Shown here piece by piece: positions 32,117 through 41,117 of a DNA stretch of 41,685 nt (the stretch's first letter is position 1; the number at the start of each line of letters is the position of its first letter). Source of the stretch: a virus. The notes beneath the pieces were generated by a model that was given only the letters and a program-made list of their open reading frames with translations, had not been told where the DNA came from and searched no databases. A program made the position numbers and the translations under genes. Location: positions 1 through 41,685 of the IMG/VR virus record IMGVR_UViG_3300026473_000779; one strand, 5' to 3'.

Positions 32117-33457
32117 ATGAGTAAGCAATTGCGCGAGCTTCAAGCTCGCAAAGCCACCCTGGTCAAGGACGCCCGTGCCCTGACCGATATCGCCGCTGCA
32201 CAAGAGCGCGACATGACCGATGAAGAGCTGGCCGCCTTCAACGCCCTCAAGGCCAAGATCGAGGCGGCATCGGCTGCCATTGACCGCGAGGCTGGCCTGA
32301 TCGCCGAAGAGGCGCACATGGCCAATGTCGCCCACTCGGCTCATTCGACTATCTCCCATGGCCAGATGGCCACGGTGATTTCCGTTACCGACAACCTCGA
32401 AGCCGACCCCAAGCACGGCTTCAAAAGTGTGGGTGACTTCCTCAAGACCGTGCGTCAGGCGCAAAACCCTGGTTCCTCGATCGATGACCGTCTGCTGATT
32501 GGCATGAATCGCGGTGCCGTAGCCCCAGCCTCGTTTGGCAGTGAAGGCGCGGCGCAAGATGGCGGTTTCCTCGTGCCCCCGCAATTCGCACAGGAAATCT
32601 TCCAGCTCTCGTTGGGTGAGGATTCCCTGCTGCCCATGACGGACAACGTCGAGATCACGGGCAACACCATGGCCTTTCCCAAGGACGAGACCACGCCCTG
32701 GGGCACCAACGGCATCCGAGCCTACTGGCAAGGTGAAGCCGCATCGGCCGTGGGTACCAAGCCGGTGCTGGGTCTTTCGACTCTGCGCCTCAAAAAGCTC
32801 ATGGCCCTGGTGCCGGTGACCGATGAGCTGCTGGACGACACCAATGCGCTGTCCACCTACCTGCCTGACAAGATCGCCAGCTCCATTCGCTGGAAAACCA
32901 ACGAGTCGATCCTGTTCGGCTCTGGCACGGGCCTGCCAGTGGGCTGCATGACGAACGCAACCACGGTGACGGTGGCCAAAGAATCGGGACAGACCACGCA
33001 GACCCTGCTGGCGCAGAACTTGGCCAAGATGATCTCGCGCCTGCCGCCGGGCTCGTTTGGCAAGGCCGTCTGGATCGTCAACAACGACGTGCTGCCAGCG
33101 CTCTTCACTCTGACGCTGGGCAACTACCCGATCTACCTGCCCACGGGCATGAACCCGGGTGGCATTCAGGTCTCGCCCTACGGCACGTTGCTGGGTCGTC
33201 CGGTCTTCGTCTCACAACACGCCAACACCTTCTCTTCTGTGGGTGACGTGCTGCTGGCCGATCTGTCGTACTACCAGACCATCACCAAGGCCGGTGGCAT
33301 GCAAACGGCCACCTCCATGCACCTGTACTTCGATGCGGACCTCACGGCTTTCCGCACCACGTTCCGCATGGACGGCCAATCCAAGATCGCTGCGCCGATC
33401 TCCCCCGCCAAGGGCAGCACGACCATGTCGCCCTTTGTCCAACTGGGCGCACGTTGA
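32117..33457 (+). CDS. HK97-family major capsid protein
   Basis: The 446-residue protein begins with a coiled-coil delta-like domain (about 1-75: SKQLRELQARKATLVKDARA and DEELAAFNALKAKIEAASAA), normally removed by the head protease. The HK97 fold follows, with DNVEITGNTMAFPKDETTPW (E-loop/P-domain) and the late WIVNNDVLPALFTLTLGNYP and LLGRPVFVSQHANT segments. It forms the icosahedral shell. An SD-like GGAG lies 10 bases before the ATG. Confidence 0.95.
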   Translation: MSKQLRELQARKATLVKDARALTDIAAAQERDMTDEELAAFNALKAKIEAASAAIDREAGLIAEEAHMANVAHSAHSTISHGQMATVISVTDNLEADPKHGFKSVGDFLKTVRQAQNPGSSIDDRLLIGMNRGAVAPASFGSEGAAQDGGFLVPPQFAQEIFQLSLGEDSLLPMTDNVEITGNTMAFPKDETTPWGTNGIRAYWQGEAASAVGTKPVLGLSTLRLKKLMALVPVTDELLDDTNALSTYLPDKIASSIRWKTNESILFGSGTGLPVGCMTNATTVTVAKESGQTTQTLLAQNLAKMISRLPPGSFGKAVWIVNNDVLPALFTLTLGNYPIYLPTGMNPGGIQVSPYGTLLGRPVFVSQHANTFSSVGDVLLADLSYYQTITKAGGMQTATSMHLYFDADLTAFRTTFRMDGQSKIAAPISPAKGSTTMSPFVQLGAR

Positions 33458-33486
33458 TCGTCCCCGCAATCTGAAGGAGAACTCTG

Positions 33487-33933
33487 ATGTTTCCCAATGC
33501 AAAAGGCAGCGAACTGTTCTCGGTTCTGGCCACCATCGATCCCGCCAGCCAGGCTGTGGGCACTGTCACCACCGGCTGGATTTCGGCGGGCAACCACCAC
33601 ACCCTGCTGGCGCTCGTGCAAAGCGGCGTTCTTGGCACCGGTGCCACGTTGGATGCGAAGCTGCAGCAGGCCACCGACGCTTCTGGCACGGGTGCCAAGG
33701 ACGTGACGGGCAAAGCCCTCACCCAGATCGTCAAGGCCACAGGTGACAACAAGCAGGCCCTGATCAACTTGCGCCCCGACGACCTGGATGTCACCAACGG
33801 CTACGCCTATGTGCGCCTGTCGCTGACGGTGGCTGTTGCGGCCAGCCTCACGGCGGCGCAATTGCTGGGCTTTAACCCCCGCTTTGCGCCGGGAGATGCC
33901 AGCAACCAGGCTGCGGTCGCGCAGGTGGTCTGA
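33487..33933 (+). CDS. structural protein after the capsid, unknown role
   Basis: The 148-residue product follows an AAGGAG site. It is a compact, beta-rich, Thr/Gly/Ala-rich protein (IDPASQAVGTVTTGWISAGN) without known motif. Its position directly after the capsid gene is that of head decoration or minor capsid proteins in HK97-like phages, so a particle component is likely. No sequence family is recognised. Confidence 0.75.
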   Translation: MFPNAKGSELFSVLATIDPASQAVGTVTTGWISAGNHHTLLALVQSGVLGTGATLDAKLQQATDASGTGAKDVTGKALTQIVKATGDNKQALINLRPDDLDVTNGYAYVRLSLTVAVAASLTAAQLLGFNPRFAPGDASNQAAVAQVV

Positions 33934-33954
33934 GCCTGAAGGTGGAGCAATCAC

Positions 33955-34578
33955 ATGCCCATGCAGTTGATTAATCCGCCCGCAGGGGAGCCCATCTCGC
34001 TTGCCGAGGCCAAGCTCCACCTGCGGGTGGACTTCGATGACGACGACAGCCTAATACAGGTCCTGATGTCGGCGGCCCGCCAGGCGGCCGAGACCCTGAC
34101 CAACCGGCAACTCATCACCGCGCGCTGGCGGATGGTGCTCGACAGCTTTCCCGGACCCAGCCTGATGGGTGTGCCCGCAGGGCAGATCTTCACGCTGCCC
34201 GGACATGCTGTATTGCTGCCCAAGTCGCCCGTGGCGTCGGTGGTGGAAATCCGCTATCTGGACATGGCGGGCACCTGGCAGGTCATGCCAGCAGCGAACT
34301 ACACCGTCGACAACGCCTGCGAACCTGCACGCATCACGCCCGTGTTCGGACAGATCTGGCCAATTGCCCTGCCTCAGATCGGGGCTGTGAGCGTGATCTT
34401 TGATGCAGGGTATGGCAATGCTTCAGCAGTGCCCGAAGGCATCAAGACCTGGATCAAGCTACGCGTGGGCTCTCTGTACGTACACCGCGAGGAGGTGGCA
34501 TCGATGACACGAGGGCGTATTGATCCGCTGCCCTTCATCGATGGCCTGCTCGATCCCTACAAGGTACCCCTGATATGA
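33955..34578 (+). CDS. head-tail connector (gp6/phiE125 gp8-like adaptor)
   Basis: The 207-residue protein has the adaptor signature MQLINPPAGEPISLAEAKLH and LRVDFDDDDSLIQVLMSAAR near its start, typical of head-tail connector proteins such as HK97 gp6 and phiE125 gp8. It forms a ring beneath the portal. Its stop overlaps the next start by four bases. Confidence 0.9.
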   Translation: MPMQLINPPAGEPISLAEAKLHLRVDFDDDDSLIQVLMSAARQAAETLTNRQLITARWRMVLDSFPGPSLMGVPAGQIFTLPGHAVLLPKSPVASVVEIRYLDMAGTWQVMPAANYTVDNACEPARITPVFGQIWPIALPQIGAVSVIFDAGYGNASAVPEGIKTWIKLRVGSLYVHREEVASMTRGRIDPLPFIDGLLDPYKVPLI

Positions 34579-34925
34579 ACCCCATCGGAGCTGGAACGCT
34601 AGCTCGCCGCATCAAGATCCAGCGGCCCAGTACGGTCAAAGACAGCTTGGGCGCCCCCAGCCGTACATGGATTGATGTGGCCACCGTGTGGGCTGACATC
34701 CAGCCCCTGTCCGGCCGTGAAGCCGTGATCGCCAGCCGCATCTCGGCCGAACTCACGCACCAGATCACGGTGCGCTACCAGAGCATCTTTGACAACCCAC
34801 AACAGGTGGCCCAGTACCGGGTGCTTTACAGGTCGCGGATTTTCAACATCCATTCGGCCCTGAACGAGGACGAGAAACGCGTCCTGGTTGTCCTGCTGGC
34901 CAGCGAGGGTCTGGACGATGGCTAA
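34575..34925 (+). CDS. head closure / head-tail adaptor protein (SPP1 gp16-like)
   Basis: The 116-residue protein (GAGTLARRIKIQRPSTVKDS, then VWADIQPLSGREAVIASRIS, with HQITVRYQS) has the classic head-tail joining pattern of SPP1 gp16/HK97 gp7-type beta-barrels. It closes the filled head after packaging. It overlaps both neighbours, by four and eight bases. Confidence 0.9.
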   Translation: MNPIGAGTLARRIKIQRPSTVKDSLGAPSRTWIDVATVWADIQPLSGREAVIASRISAELTHQITVRYQSIFDNPQQVAQYRVLYRSRIFNIHSALNEDEKRVLVVLLASEGLDDG

Positions 34926-35406
34926 ACATGAACGCTTCAAGGTCGAGGGCCTGGCTGAATTGGCCAAAGCCCTGCGCGAATTGCCCGACCGGGTGGCCAA
35001 GAACGGCCTGCGCGTCTCGGTCTATGCCGGAGCCAAAGTCATCCGCGATGAAGCCCGCATGCGCGCGCCCAAAGCAGCCGAGGTCCTGGGGCCCAACCAG
35101 CCGCCACCCGGAACGCTCAAACGCTCGGTGATCATGAAACAGATCCCTGAACTCTCCAGTCTCACGCGCCAGACCTTCTTCGTGACGGTGCGCCACGGCA
35201 AGAAGTTCCGCAAGCAGGGCAAGAAGGGCAACCTGTCTCAGGATGCCTGGTACTGGCGCTTCGTTGAGTTTGGCACTCGCAAGATGCGCGCGCGGCCATT
35301 CCTGCGGCCAGCCCTGGAAGCCAAGCGGCGCGAAGCGGTGCAGGCCATGAAGGACCGGCTGAGTGAGCGCATTGAGCAGGAAGCCAAGAACCTCTACAGG
35401 AAATAG
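34918..35406 (+). CDS. HK97 gp10-family neck/tail protein
   Basis: The ATG at 34918 gives 162 residues, with FKVEGLAELAKALRELPDRV at the start and WYWRFVEFGTRKMRARPFLR toward the C-terminus; the latter FxEFGT...ARPF motif marks the HK97 gp10 family. These proteins complete the tail end that joins the head. Three bases separate it from the next gene. Confidence 0.92.
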   Translation: MAKHERFKVEGLAELAKALRELPDRVAKNGLRVSVYAGAKVIRDEARMRAPKAAEVLGPNQPPPGTLKRSVIMKQIPELSSLTRQTFFVTVRHGKKFRKQGKKGNLSQDAWYWRFVEFGTRKMRARPFLRPALEAKRREAVQAMKDRLSERIEQEAKNLYRK

Positions 35407-35408
35407 CC

Positions 35409-35759
35409 ATGCAGGACTTCTTTGATGCCATCAAGGATCTGGCTGGTGGTGAGGTCTACGCGCTTGTCGCCGCAGAAAACACCCAGTACCCGGCCATCGT
35501 CTACACGCCCATCGTGCAGGAGCACATCTTTGGCATCGATGGGCCGCATGGCTTGCAGCGCGTGCGCGTGCAGGTCGACACCTATGCCAGAACGTACCAG
35601 GAGGCCTTGCACCTGCAAGACCAAGTCCTGGCTGCGCTTTTGGCTGACAAGAGCACCGTCGCAGATGTGCGTATGGGGCTGTCCGAATTTGAAGATCAGG
35701 CCCGGCTGTACCGGGTGAGCGTGGACTACACCTACCACCGGCCGGTGGGTTCACCATGA
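35409..35759 (+). CDS. DUF3168 tail terminator / completion protein
   Basis: The 116-residue protein matches the DUF3168 layout, with YPAIVYTPIVQEHIFGIDGP and VRVQVDTYARTYQEALHLQD, followed by a C-terminal strand pair (QARLYRVSVDYTYHR). It forms the ring that ends tail tube growth. It is encoded between the gp10-like and tail tube genes, the standard place. Confidence 0.9.
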   Translation: MQDFFDAIKDLAGGEVYALVAAENTQYPAIVYTPIVQEHIFGIDGPHGLQRVRVQVDTYARTYQEALHLQDQVLAALLADKSTVADVRMGLSEFEDQARLYRVSVDYTYHRPVGSP

Positions 35760-35775
35760 AACAAGGAGCACGTGC

Positions 35776-36186
35776 ATGAGCAGCACCGCAATCACCGCGC
35801 AGGGCATTGCCATTGCCCGGTTTGGCACCACCGCGTTTGAAACCATCCCCAACGTGGTCTCGTTCCAAGGCCCGGGCGGGCAGGCCGCCGTGATCGACGT
35901 CACCAACCTGGCCTCCACCGCCAAGGAAAAGCGCGTGGGCCTGCGTGACGAGGGTCAGTTGTCTCTGACCCTGCACTACAACCCTGACGATCTGGTGCAT
36001 CAAGGCCTCAGAACCGACCGCGCCAACCGCGTGCGACGTCAGTTCAAGATCACTTTCACCGACACCAACCCTGCCACCTGGACTTTCTACGGCTATGTCA
36101 CGCACTTCAGCGTGCAAGGCGGTGTGGATGCGGTCGTGCAGGCCTCCGTGACCATCGAGATCGATGGCGACATCACCGAGGCTTAA
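35776..36186 (+). CDS. phage tail tube protein
   Basis: The 136-residue beta-rich protein (TAFETIPNVVSFQGPGGQAA, then VIDVTNLASTAKEKRVGLRD, and FKITFTDTNPATWTFYGYVT) matches siphophage tail tube proteins. It polymerises into the tail shaft around the tape measure. The following chaperone genes and tape measure confirm its identity. Confidence 0.9.
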   Translation: MSSTAITAQGIAIARFGTTAFETIPNVVSFQGPGGQAAVIDVTNLASTAKEKRVGLRDEGQLSLTLHYNPDDLVHQGLRTDRANRVRRQFKITFTDTNPATWTFYGYVTHFSVQGGVDAVVQASVTIEIDGDITEA

Positions 36187-36198
36187 GGAGACAGACCC

Positions 36199-36537
36199 AT
36201 GTTGACCCGTGAACAAATCCTTCAATCTGACGATCTGCCCCGTGAAACTGTCCAAGTCCCGGAGTGGGGCGGTGAGGTGCAGGTGCGCACCATGACCGGT
36301 ACCGACCGCGACGCCTTCGAGGCCAGCTTGATTGGCAAGGAAGGCCGCCTTGAGAACGTCCGTGCCCGCCTGGTCTCGCTCACCCTGTGCGACGAGAGCG
36401 GCAGTCGCCTTTTTTCAGATGGCGACATCGCGGCTCTCGGCGGCAAGAGTGCCAAGGCACTGGACCGGGTGTTTGCTGTGTCTCAGCGCTTGAACGGCAT
36501 TGGCACCGATCAGGTGGACGCTGCAAAAAACGACTGA
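36199..36537 (+). CDS. tail assembly chaperone G
   Basis: The 112-residue protein (LTREQILQSDDLPRETVQVP, then RTMTGTDRDAFEASL) matches tail assembly chaperones of the lambda G type. It ends at a TGA that lies six bases after an A-AAA-AAC slippery site, so a share of ribosomes shift frame to make a longer GT fusion. It coats the tape measure protein during tail assembly. Confidence 0.88.
   Translation: MLTREQILQSDDLPRETVQVPEWGGEVQVRTMTGTDRDAFEASLIGKEGRLENVRARLVSLTLCDESGSRLFSDGDIAALGGKSAKALDRVFAVSQRLNGIGTDQVDAAKND
36525..36531 (+). promoter_or_regulatory. programmed -1 ribosomal frameshift site
   Basis: AAAAAAC at 36525-36531 sits in the zero frame as A-AAA-AAC, the canonical X-XXY-YYZ slippery layout. 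The zero-frame stop follows at 36535-36537, and the -1 frame stays open for 114 more codons. No strong stem was found by eye just downstream, although the region is GC-rich. Confidence 0.82.
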
Positions 36538-36875
36538 TCGCCCATCCCTCGCGGCGCTTTGTGTTCCGGCTGGCGCTGGCTTTGGGTCTGCCGGTGCGCG
36601 AGATGCTCGCATCGATGGGTTCGGACGAGCTGACTGAGTGGATGGCGTACTACCAGCTCGAGCCCTTTGGGGACTACCGGGCCGATTACAGGAGCGGTGT
36701 GGTGGCCTCCACGTTTGCCAATGCCCACCGGGCCAAGGATGCGGGGCCATTCAGGCCTGAGGACTTCATGCCTTTCCTGGACAAGCCCAAGGCTATGCAA
36801 CCCCCAACCCAAGATGAAACACAGCTCAATGTGGCCCGATTCAAGGCCATGTTCGCGCACAAAGTTCGCGCATAA
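36531..36875 (+). CDS. -1 frame extension of the tail chaperone (GT part, DUF4035)
   Basis: Reached by the -1 shift, this 114-residue segment begins RLIAHPSRRFVFRLALALGL and contains PVREMLASMGSDELTEWMAY, the DUF4035 signature seen after tail chaperones. No good independent start with a ribosome site was found, which favours the frameshift route. The fusion with the upstream chaperone would be 225 residues. The GT product binds the tape measure protein and tail tube protein during tail assembly. Confidence 0.82.
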   Translation, partial: RLIAHPSRRFVFRLALALGLPVREMLASMGSDELTEWMAYYQLEPFGDYRADYRSGVVASTFANAHRAKDAGPFRPEDFMPFLDKPKAMQPPTQDETQLNVARFKAMFAHKVRA

Positions 36876-36886
36876 GGTGATGAAGC

Positions 36887-39331
36887 ATGGCTGATATCGG
36901 CTCCCTGGTCGTCAAACTCGCTGCAGAAACGGCCGATTTCCGGGAGGATTTGGGCAAGAGTGCGCTGCTGTTGGAGCGTCACGCTGAATCCATGCGTGGT
37001 TCCTTGGAGAAGGTAGCCGAAGTCGCCAAGACCACCTTTGCCATCGCCATTGGAGTCGAGTCGGTTGGGGCACTCAAGGAGTTAGTGGCCCACACACTGG
37101 AAACGGTGGCCGCCCTGCAGGATCTGGCCGAGCAGACCGGGGCGAGCGCTACGGCCCTGTCCGGCTTTGCGCCGGTGGCCACCATTTCTGGTGTGGCCAT
37201 GGAGCAGATCGGGGTGGGCCTGACCAAGCTCTCCAAAGGGCTGGCCGGGGTGGACGATGAGACCAAAGGCGCCTCGCAGGCCCTGCAGTTTCTGGGCGTG
37301 AAGGCCAAGGATGCGGGTGGCAACCTGCGCGATCCGGCCGAGGTGATGAACGACATTGCCCTCAAGCTCTCGAACTTCGAGGACGGGGCGGGCAAGACGG
37401 CCATTGCGCTCGAACTGTTCGGCAAATCCGGTGCTGGCTTGCTGCCTTTCCTCAAGGACTTGGCTGCCAATCAAGACCTGAATATCCGGCTCACGGAGGC
37501 CGAGATCGAGTCGGCCGAGAAAGCCTCCAAGGCCATGGGCCGGATGCGCGCCGAGCACAACTTCGTGGCCCAGACCATTGTGACGGCAGCGCTGCCAGCG
37601 CTGGAAGAACTGGTGGGTGAGCTCAAGGCCGTGATGCTGGGCACGCACAACACGGCAGATGCCATGGTCAAGCTGCGTGATGACGGCACGCTTAAGACCT
37701 GGGCGCAGGACACGGCCTACGGCATTGCGATCGTGATCGATGCGCTGCGCGGTGTGATCCAGATGGCCAAGGCGGTCATGGGCAGCTTCGAGGCGGTCTG
37801 GGCCGACATCGAGTTGCTCGGCACCTTTTTGGCCGGTGGCAAGGGCTTGAACCCGTTCTCCGAGGAGAACCAGGCCACCCTCAAGACCGCACTGGAAAAA
37901 CGCAATGCGATTGTCGAGAAGGCCAACCAGACCTACGTTGACTTGTGGAAGATGCCGCTACTGGCCGACGCGATCAAGGAACGGTTCGATGCCATCAACC
38001 GGGGGGAGACCGAAGCGGCCGGTGAGGCGGCCAAGCCCAAACTGAACTACAACTCGGCCACTGGCGCGCTCACAGCTGCGGCCATGGCCAAGATCGAGAG
38101 CGACATCAAGCAGCTGCAAGGGCTGACGGATGTCGAGACGGGCCTCCTGAAGGACCGGCAAAAGATCATCGACCTGTACGAGGGCCAGGGTTACATCAGC
38201 TACAAGGAAGCCAGTGAAGCTCGCCTGAATGCTCAGCAGGAATTCACGGACCGTCTGGGCGAGTTGTATGCCCAGGAAGAGTCGATCCTGAAACGGGGCT
38301 TGGCCACTGTGGCCAAGACCACCCAGGACAAATTGAAGCTCCAGGACAAGCTCTCGGAGATCACCCTGCGCCGGGAAAAGCTCGAGCGCGAGGCCCAGCA
38401 GTCCAACCTCGAGCGCGAGATCAAGCTGCCGGGTGAAACGCTCAAGGACTTGCAGGAGCAGGTGGCCAGGAGCCAGGGTCAGCTGCGTTCGACCGAGGAG
38501 CAGATCAAGGTCCTGCGCGAGACCGGCTCGATCAGCGAGATCGATGCCTTGAGGCGCTTGTCCGATGCCCGCAAGTCCAGTGCTGATGAGCTGGCCGACT
38601 TCGCGGCCAAGGCCCGGGAAATGGTGGAAGCCACCCCAGGCAATGACAAGTTGGCCGAGTCGTTCAGGCGTATTGAAGAAGCTGCCCGTCAGGCGGCCGA
38701 TGGAGCGAAGCTACTGGGCCAACGGGCGCTGGAGTTGTCAGACCCAGGCACTGGATTTTCCAAGGCGCTGCGCACCCTCGGTGAAGAAACCGAGCAGGTG
38801 GGCAAGCAGATGGAGGCGGTGACCACCAAGGCCTTCAACGGTATGACAGATGCGCTCACCAATTTCGTGATGACTGGCAAGCTGGACTTCAAGTCGCTTG
38901 CTACCTCCATCATCTCGGACCTGATCCGCATCCAGATCCAGCGCGCAGTCACGCTGCCCATGGCCAAGGCGCTGGGCAGTCTGTTTGGATTTGCCGATGG
39001 CGGGGTCATGACTTCTTCGGGCCCTTTGCCGCTGCGCGCGTATGCCAGCGGCGGAGTGGCCACCACACCGCAGTTGGCGGTCTTTGGTGAGGGATCCATG
39101 GCTGAAGCCTATGTGCCGTTGCCAGACGGCCGCTCGATCCCCGTGACCATGAACCAGTCCTCATCCGGGGGCGGGGATGTCTTCAACATCTCGGTCAATG
39201 TGGCCGAGGGTGGGGTGACCAGCAGTGCCGGTCAGGGCAAAGACCTGGGGCGAGCGATCTCCAGCGCAGTACGCCAGGAGTTGCTCAACCAGAAGCGTGC
39301 GGGTGGTCTGCTGGATCCGCGTCGGCAGTGA
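36887..39331 (+). CDS. tail tape measure protein
   Basis: The 814-residue protein is rich in helix and coiled coil, especially about residues 400-620 (KIESDIKQLQGLTDVETGLL, and QDKLSEITLRREKLEREAQQ). The C-terminus (FNGMTDALTNFVMTGKLDFK, then FADGGVMTSSGPLPLRAYAS, then NISVNVAEGGVTSSAGQGKD) matches lambda-family tape measure C-terminal regions. Its length sets tail length; at the usual ratio of about 0.15 nm per residue a tail near 120 nm would be predicted. Confidence 0.94.
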   Translation: MADIGSLVVKLAAETADFREDLGKSALLLERHAESMRGSLEKVAEVAKTTFAIAIGVESVGALKELVAHTLETVAALQDLAEQTGASATALSGFAPVATISGVAMEQIGVGLTKLSKGLAGVDDETKGASQALQFLGVKAKDAGGNLRDPAEVMNDIALKLSNFEDGAGKTAIALELFGKSGAGLLPFLKDLAANQDLNIRLTEAEIESAEKASKAMGRMRAEHNFVAQTIVTAALPALEELVGELKAVMLGTHNTADAMVKLRDDGTLKTWAQDTAYGIAIVIDALRGVIQMAKAVMGSFEAVWADIELLGTFLAGGKGLNPFSEENQATLKTALEKRNAIVEKANQTYVDLWKMPLLADAIKERFDAINRGETEAAGEAAKPKLNYNSATGALTAAAMAKIESDIKQLQGLTDVETGLLKDRQKIIDLYEGQGYISYKEASEARLNAQQEFTDRLGELYAQEESILKRGLATVAKTTQDKLKLQDKLSEITLRREKLEREAQQSNLEREIKLPGETLKDLQEQVARSQGQLRSTEEQIKVLRETGSISEIDALRRLSDARKSSADELADFAAKAREMVEATPGNDKLAESFRRIEEAARQAADGAKLLGQRALELSDPGTGFSKALRTLGEETEQVGKQMEAVTTKAFNGMTDALTNFVMTGKLDFKSLATSIISDLIRIQIQRAVTLPMAKALGSLFGFADGGVMTSSGPLPLRAYASGGVATTPQLAVFGEGSMAEAYVPLPDGRSIPVTMNQSSSGGGDVFNISVNVAEGGVTSSAGQGKDLGRAISSAVRQELLNQKRAGGLLDPRRQ

Positions 39332-39349
39332 TGTGTTGAAGGATTTTTC

Positions 39350-39688
39350 ATGGCGACATTTACATGGATCGCCTCGATCGGGGCATCCCTCACCGTCAAA
39401 CCCAATGTCCGCAAAGTTTCCTTTGGGGACGGGTACGAGCAGCGCCTGGCCTACGGCATCAACACGCAGCCGGAGGTCTGGTCGCTCGAGTTTCGGGGCA
39501 AGTCCACGGTAGACGCTGCTTCGATCGACAACTTTTTGCGAGCACGGGGCGCGGTGCAGTCCTTTGACTGGACCACCCCGAGCGGCATTGTGGGCAAGTT
39601 TCTCTGTGAGGAATGGAGCCGCAGCATCGAAGAACCCAATCTGGAAAACATCCACGCCACCTTCCGGCAGGTGTTTGATCTGTCATGA
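39350..39688 (+). CDS. minor tail protein M
   Basis: The 112-residue protein (VKPNVRKVSFGDGYEQRLAY, then FDWTTPSGIVGKFLCEEWSR) is a phage tail protein M family member. It is the first of the tail tip assembly genes after the tape measure, in the lambda order M-L-K-I. It overlaps the L gene by four bases. Confidence 0.92.
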   Translation: MATFTWIASIGASLTVKPNVRKVSFGDGYEQRLAYGINTQPEVWSLEFRGKSTVDAASIDNFLRARGAVQSFDWTTPSGIVGKFLCEEWSRSIEEPNLENIHATFRQVFDLS

Positions 39689-40389
39689 CCAGCCAAGCCA
39701 TCACCTCAGAAATTCAGAAGCTGGCCCCCAGTGCGGTCATCGAGCTCTTTGTGCTGGACCTGTCTCTCTTCAACGAGGGGGTGGTTCGGTTTCACGCGGG
39801 CACTAATGAGCTGCGCCGTCAGGTGGTCTGGCAGGGCAACACCTACGAGCCGTTTCCCATTCAAGCCGAGGGCTTCGAGTTCAACGGCAACGGGCAGGTG
39901 CCGCGCCCCAAACTCAAGGTGGCCAACGTTACTGGCACCATCACCGCGCTCATCCTGTCCTACCAGGACCTGGTGGGGGCCAAGGTCACACGCAAGCGCA
40001 CGCTCCTGAAGTACCTGGACGCGGTGAACTTCGCCTCAGGTGCCAACCCCACGGCCGATCCTTCAGCTGAGTTTGCCGACGATGTGTATTTCATTGATCG
40101 CAAGTCGCGTGAAACGCGGGACGTGGTCGAGTTCGAGCTGGCCGCAGCGTTTGATCTGGAAGGGGTGTCATTGCCCCGGCGGCAGATCGTGCAAAACGTC
40201 TGCCCCTGGCAGTACCGGGGTGCAGAGTGCGGTTACACCGGCACCGCGTACTTCAACGCCAATGACGAAACCGTGAGCTCCCGAGCGCAGGACGCCTGTG
40301 GCAAACGCCTGGTGTCCTGTCAGAAACGCTTTGGCGTGAACGCCGAACTGCCCTTTGGCGGGTTTCCTGCAGCGGGGTTGATTCGGTGA
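39685..40389 (+). CDS. minor tail protein L
   Basis: The 234-residue protein has ELFVLDLSLFNEGVVRFHAG at its start and three late cysteines (QNVCPWQYRGAECGYTG and near the C-terminus QDACGKRLVSCQKRFG), matching phage tail protein L, which binds an iron-sulfur cluster in lambda. It takes part in tail tip formation. Its TGA overlaps the K gene start as TGATG. Confidence 0.93.
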   Translation: MTSQAITSEIQKLAPSAVIELFVLDLSLFNEGVVRFHAGTNELRRQVVWQGNTYEPFPIQAEGFEFNGNGQVPRPKLKVANVTGTITALILSYQDLVGAKVTRKRTLLKYLDAVNFASGANPTADPSAEFADDVYFIDRKSRETRDVVEFELAAAFDLEGVSLPRRQIVQNVCPWQYRGAECGYTGTAYFNANDETVSSRAQDACGKRLVSCQKRFGVNAELPFGGFPAAGLIR

Positions 40390-41117
40390 TGCTCGAAACC
40401 AACCAGACGCTGGCGCTGGCCCACGCTGCACGGGAGTTTCCCCGAGAGGCTTGTGGCCTGCTTGTCATTCACAAAGGCCGGGAGACCTATGTCCCTTGCC
40501 GCAACATCGGGGTAGGAACCGACCAGTTCGTGATCCACCCCGAAGACTATGTGCGCGCCGACCAGCTTGGCGAGATCGTGGGGGTGTTTCACTCTCACCC
40601 GAACCTGCCCGCCGAACCCAGCCAGGCGGACAGGGTGGCCTGCGAAGCCACGGCGCTGCCCTGGTTCATCGTGAGTTTCCCGGCCGGGCACTGGACCGAG
40701 CTGTGCCCGCAAGGCTATGTCGCCCCGCTGGTCGGGCGCGAGTGGTCGCACGGTGTGCTCGACTGCTACTCGCTGATCCGGGATTGGTACGCCCAGGAGC
40801 GCGGCATCGACCTGCCTGATTTCGCACGCTTTGACGAGTGGTGGAAGCGCGGCGGGAATCTGTATGTGGACAACTTTGCTGGCGCAGGTTTCCATGTGGT
40901 GGAGGCCTCCGACATGAATCCGGGCGATGTCTTGCTGATGCAGGTCGCATCCCCTGTACCGAATCACGCTGCCATTTACCTGGGCGACGGCCTCATCCTG
41001 CACCACCTGCAGGGCAGGCTTTCCAGTCGCGATGTCTATGGCGGCTACTGGCAAAAGATCACCACCCACACCCTGAGACATCAACTTCTGAATGGTCACG
41101 ATTCTTCTACTTGGTGA
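40389..41117 (+). CDS. tail assembly protein K (JAMM plus NlpC/P60)
   Basis: The 242-residue protein starts at ATG 40389. The N-terminal JAMM domain has E20 and the metal motif GVFHSHPNLPAEPSQADR (about 65-82). The C-terminal NlpC/P60 domain has the catalytic cysteine in HGVLDCYSLIRDWY (C126) and histidine in VPNHAAIYLGDG (H193). The same two-domain architecture is found in lambda K, where it processes tail tip components and may cut cell wall peptides. Confidence 0.94.
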   Translation: MLETNQTLALAHAAREFPREACGLLVIHKGRETYVPCRNIGVGTDQFVIHPEDYVRADQLGEIVGVFHSHPNLPAEPSQADRVACEATALPWFIVSFPAGHWTELCPQGYVAPLVGREWSHGVLDCYSLIRDWYAQERGIDLPDFARFDEWWKRGGNLYVDNFAGAGFHVVEASDMNPGDVLLMQVASPVPNHAAIYLGDGLILHHLQGRLSSRDVYGGYWQKITTHTLRHQLLNGHDSSTW

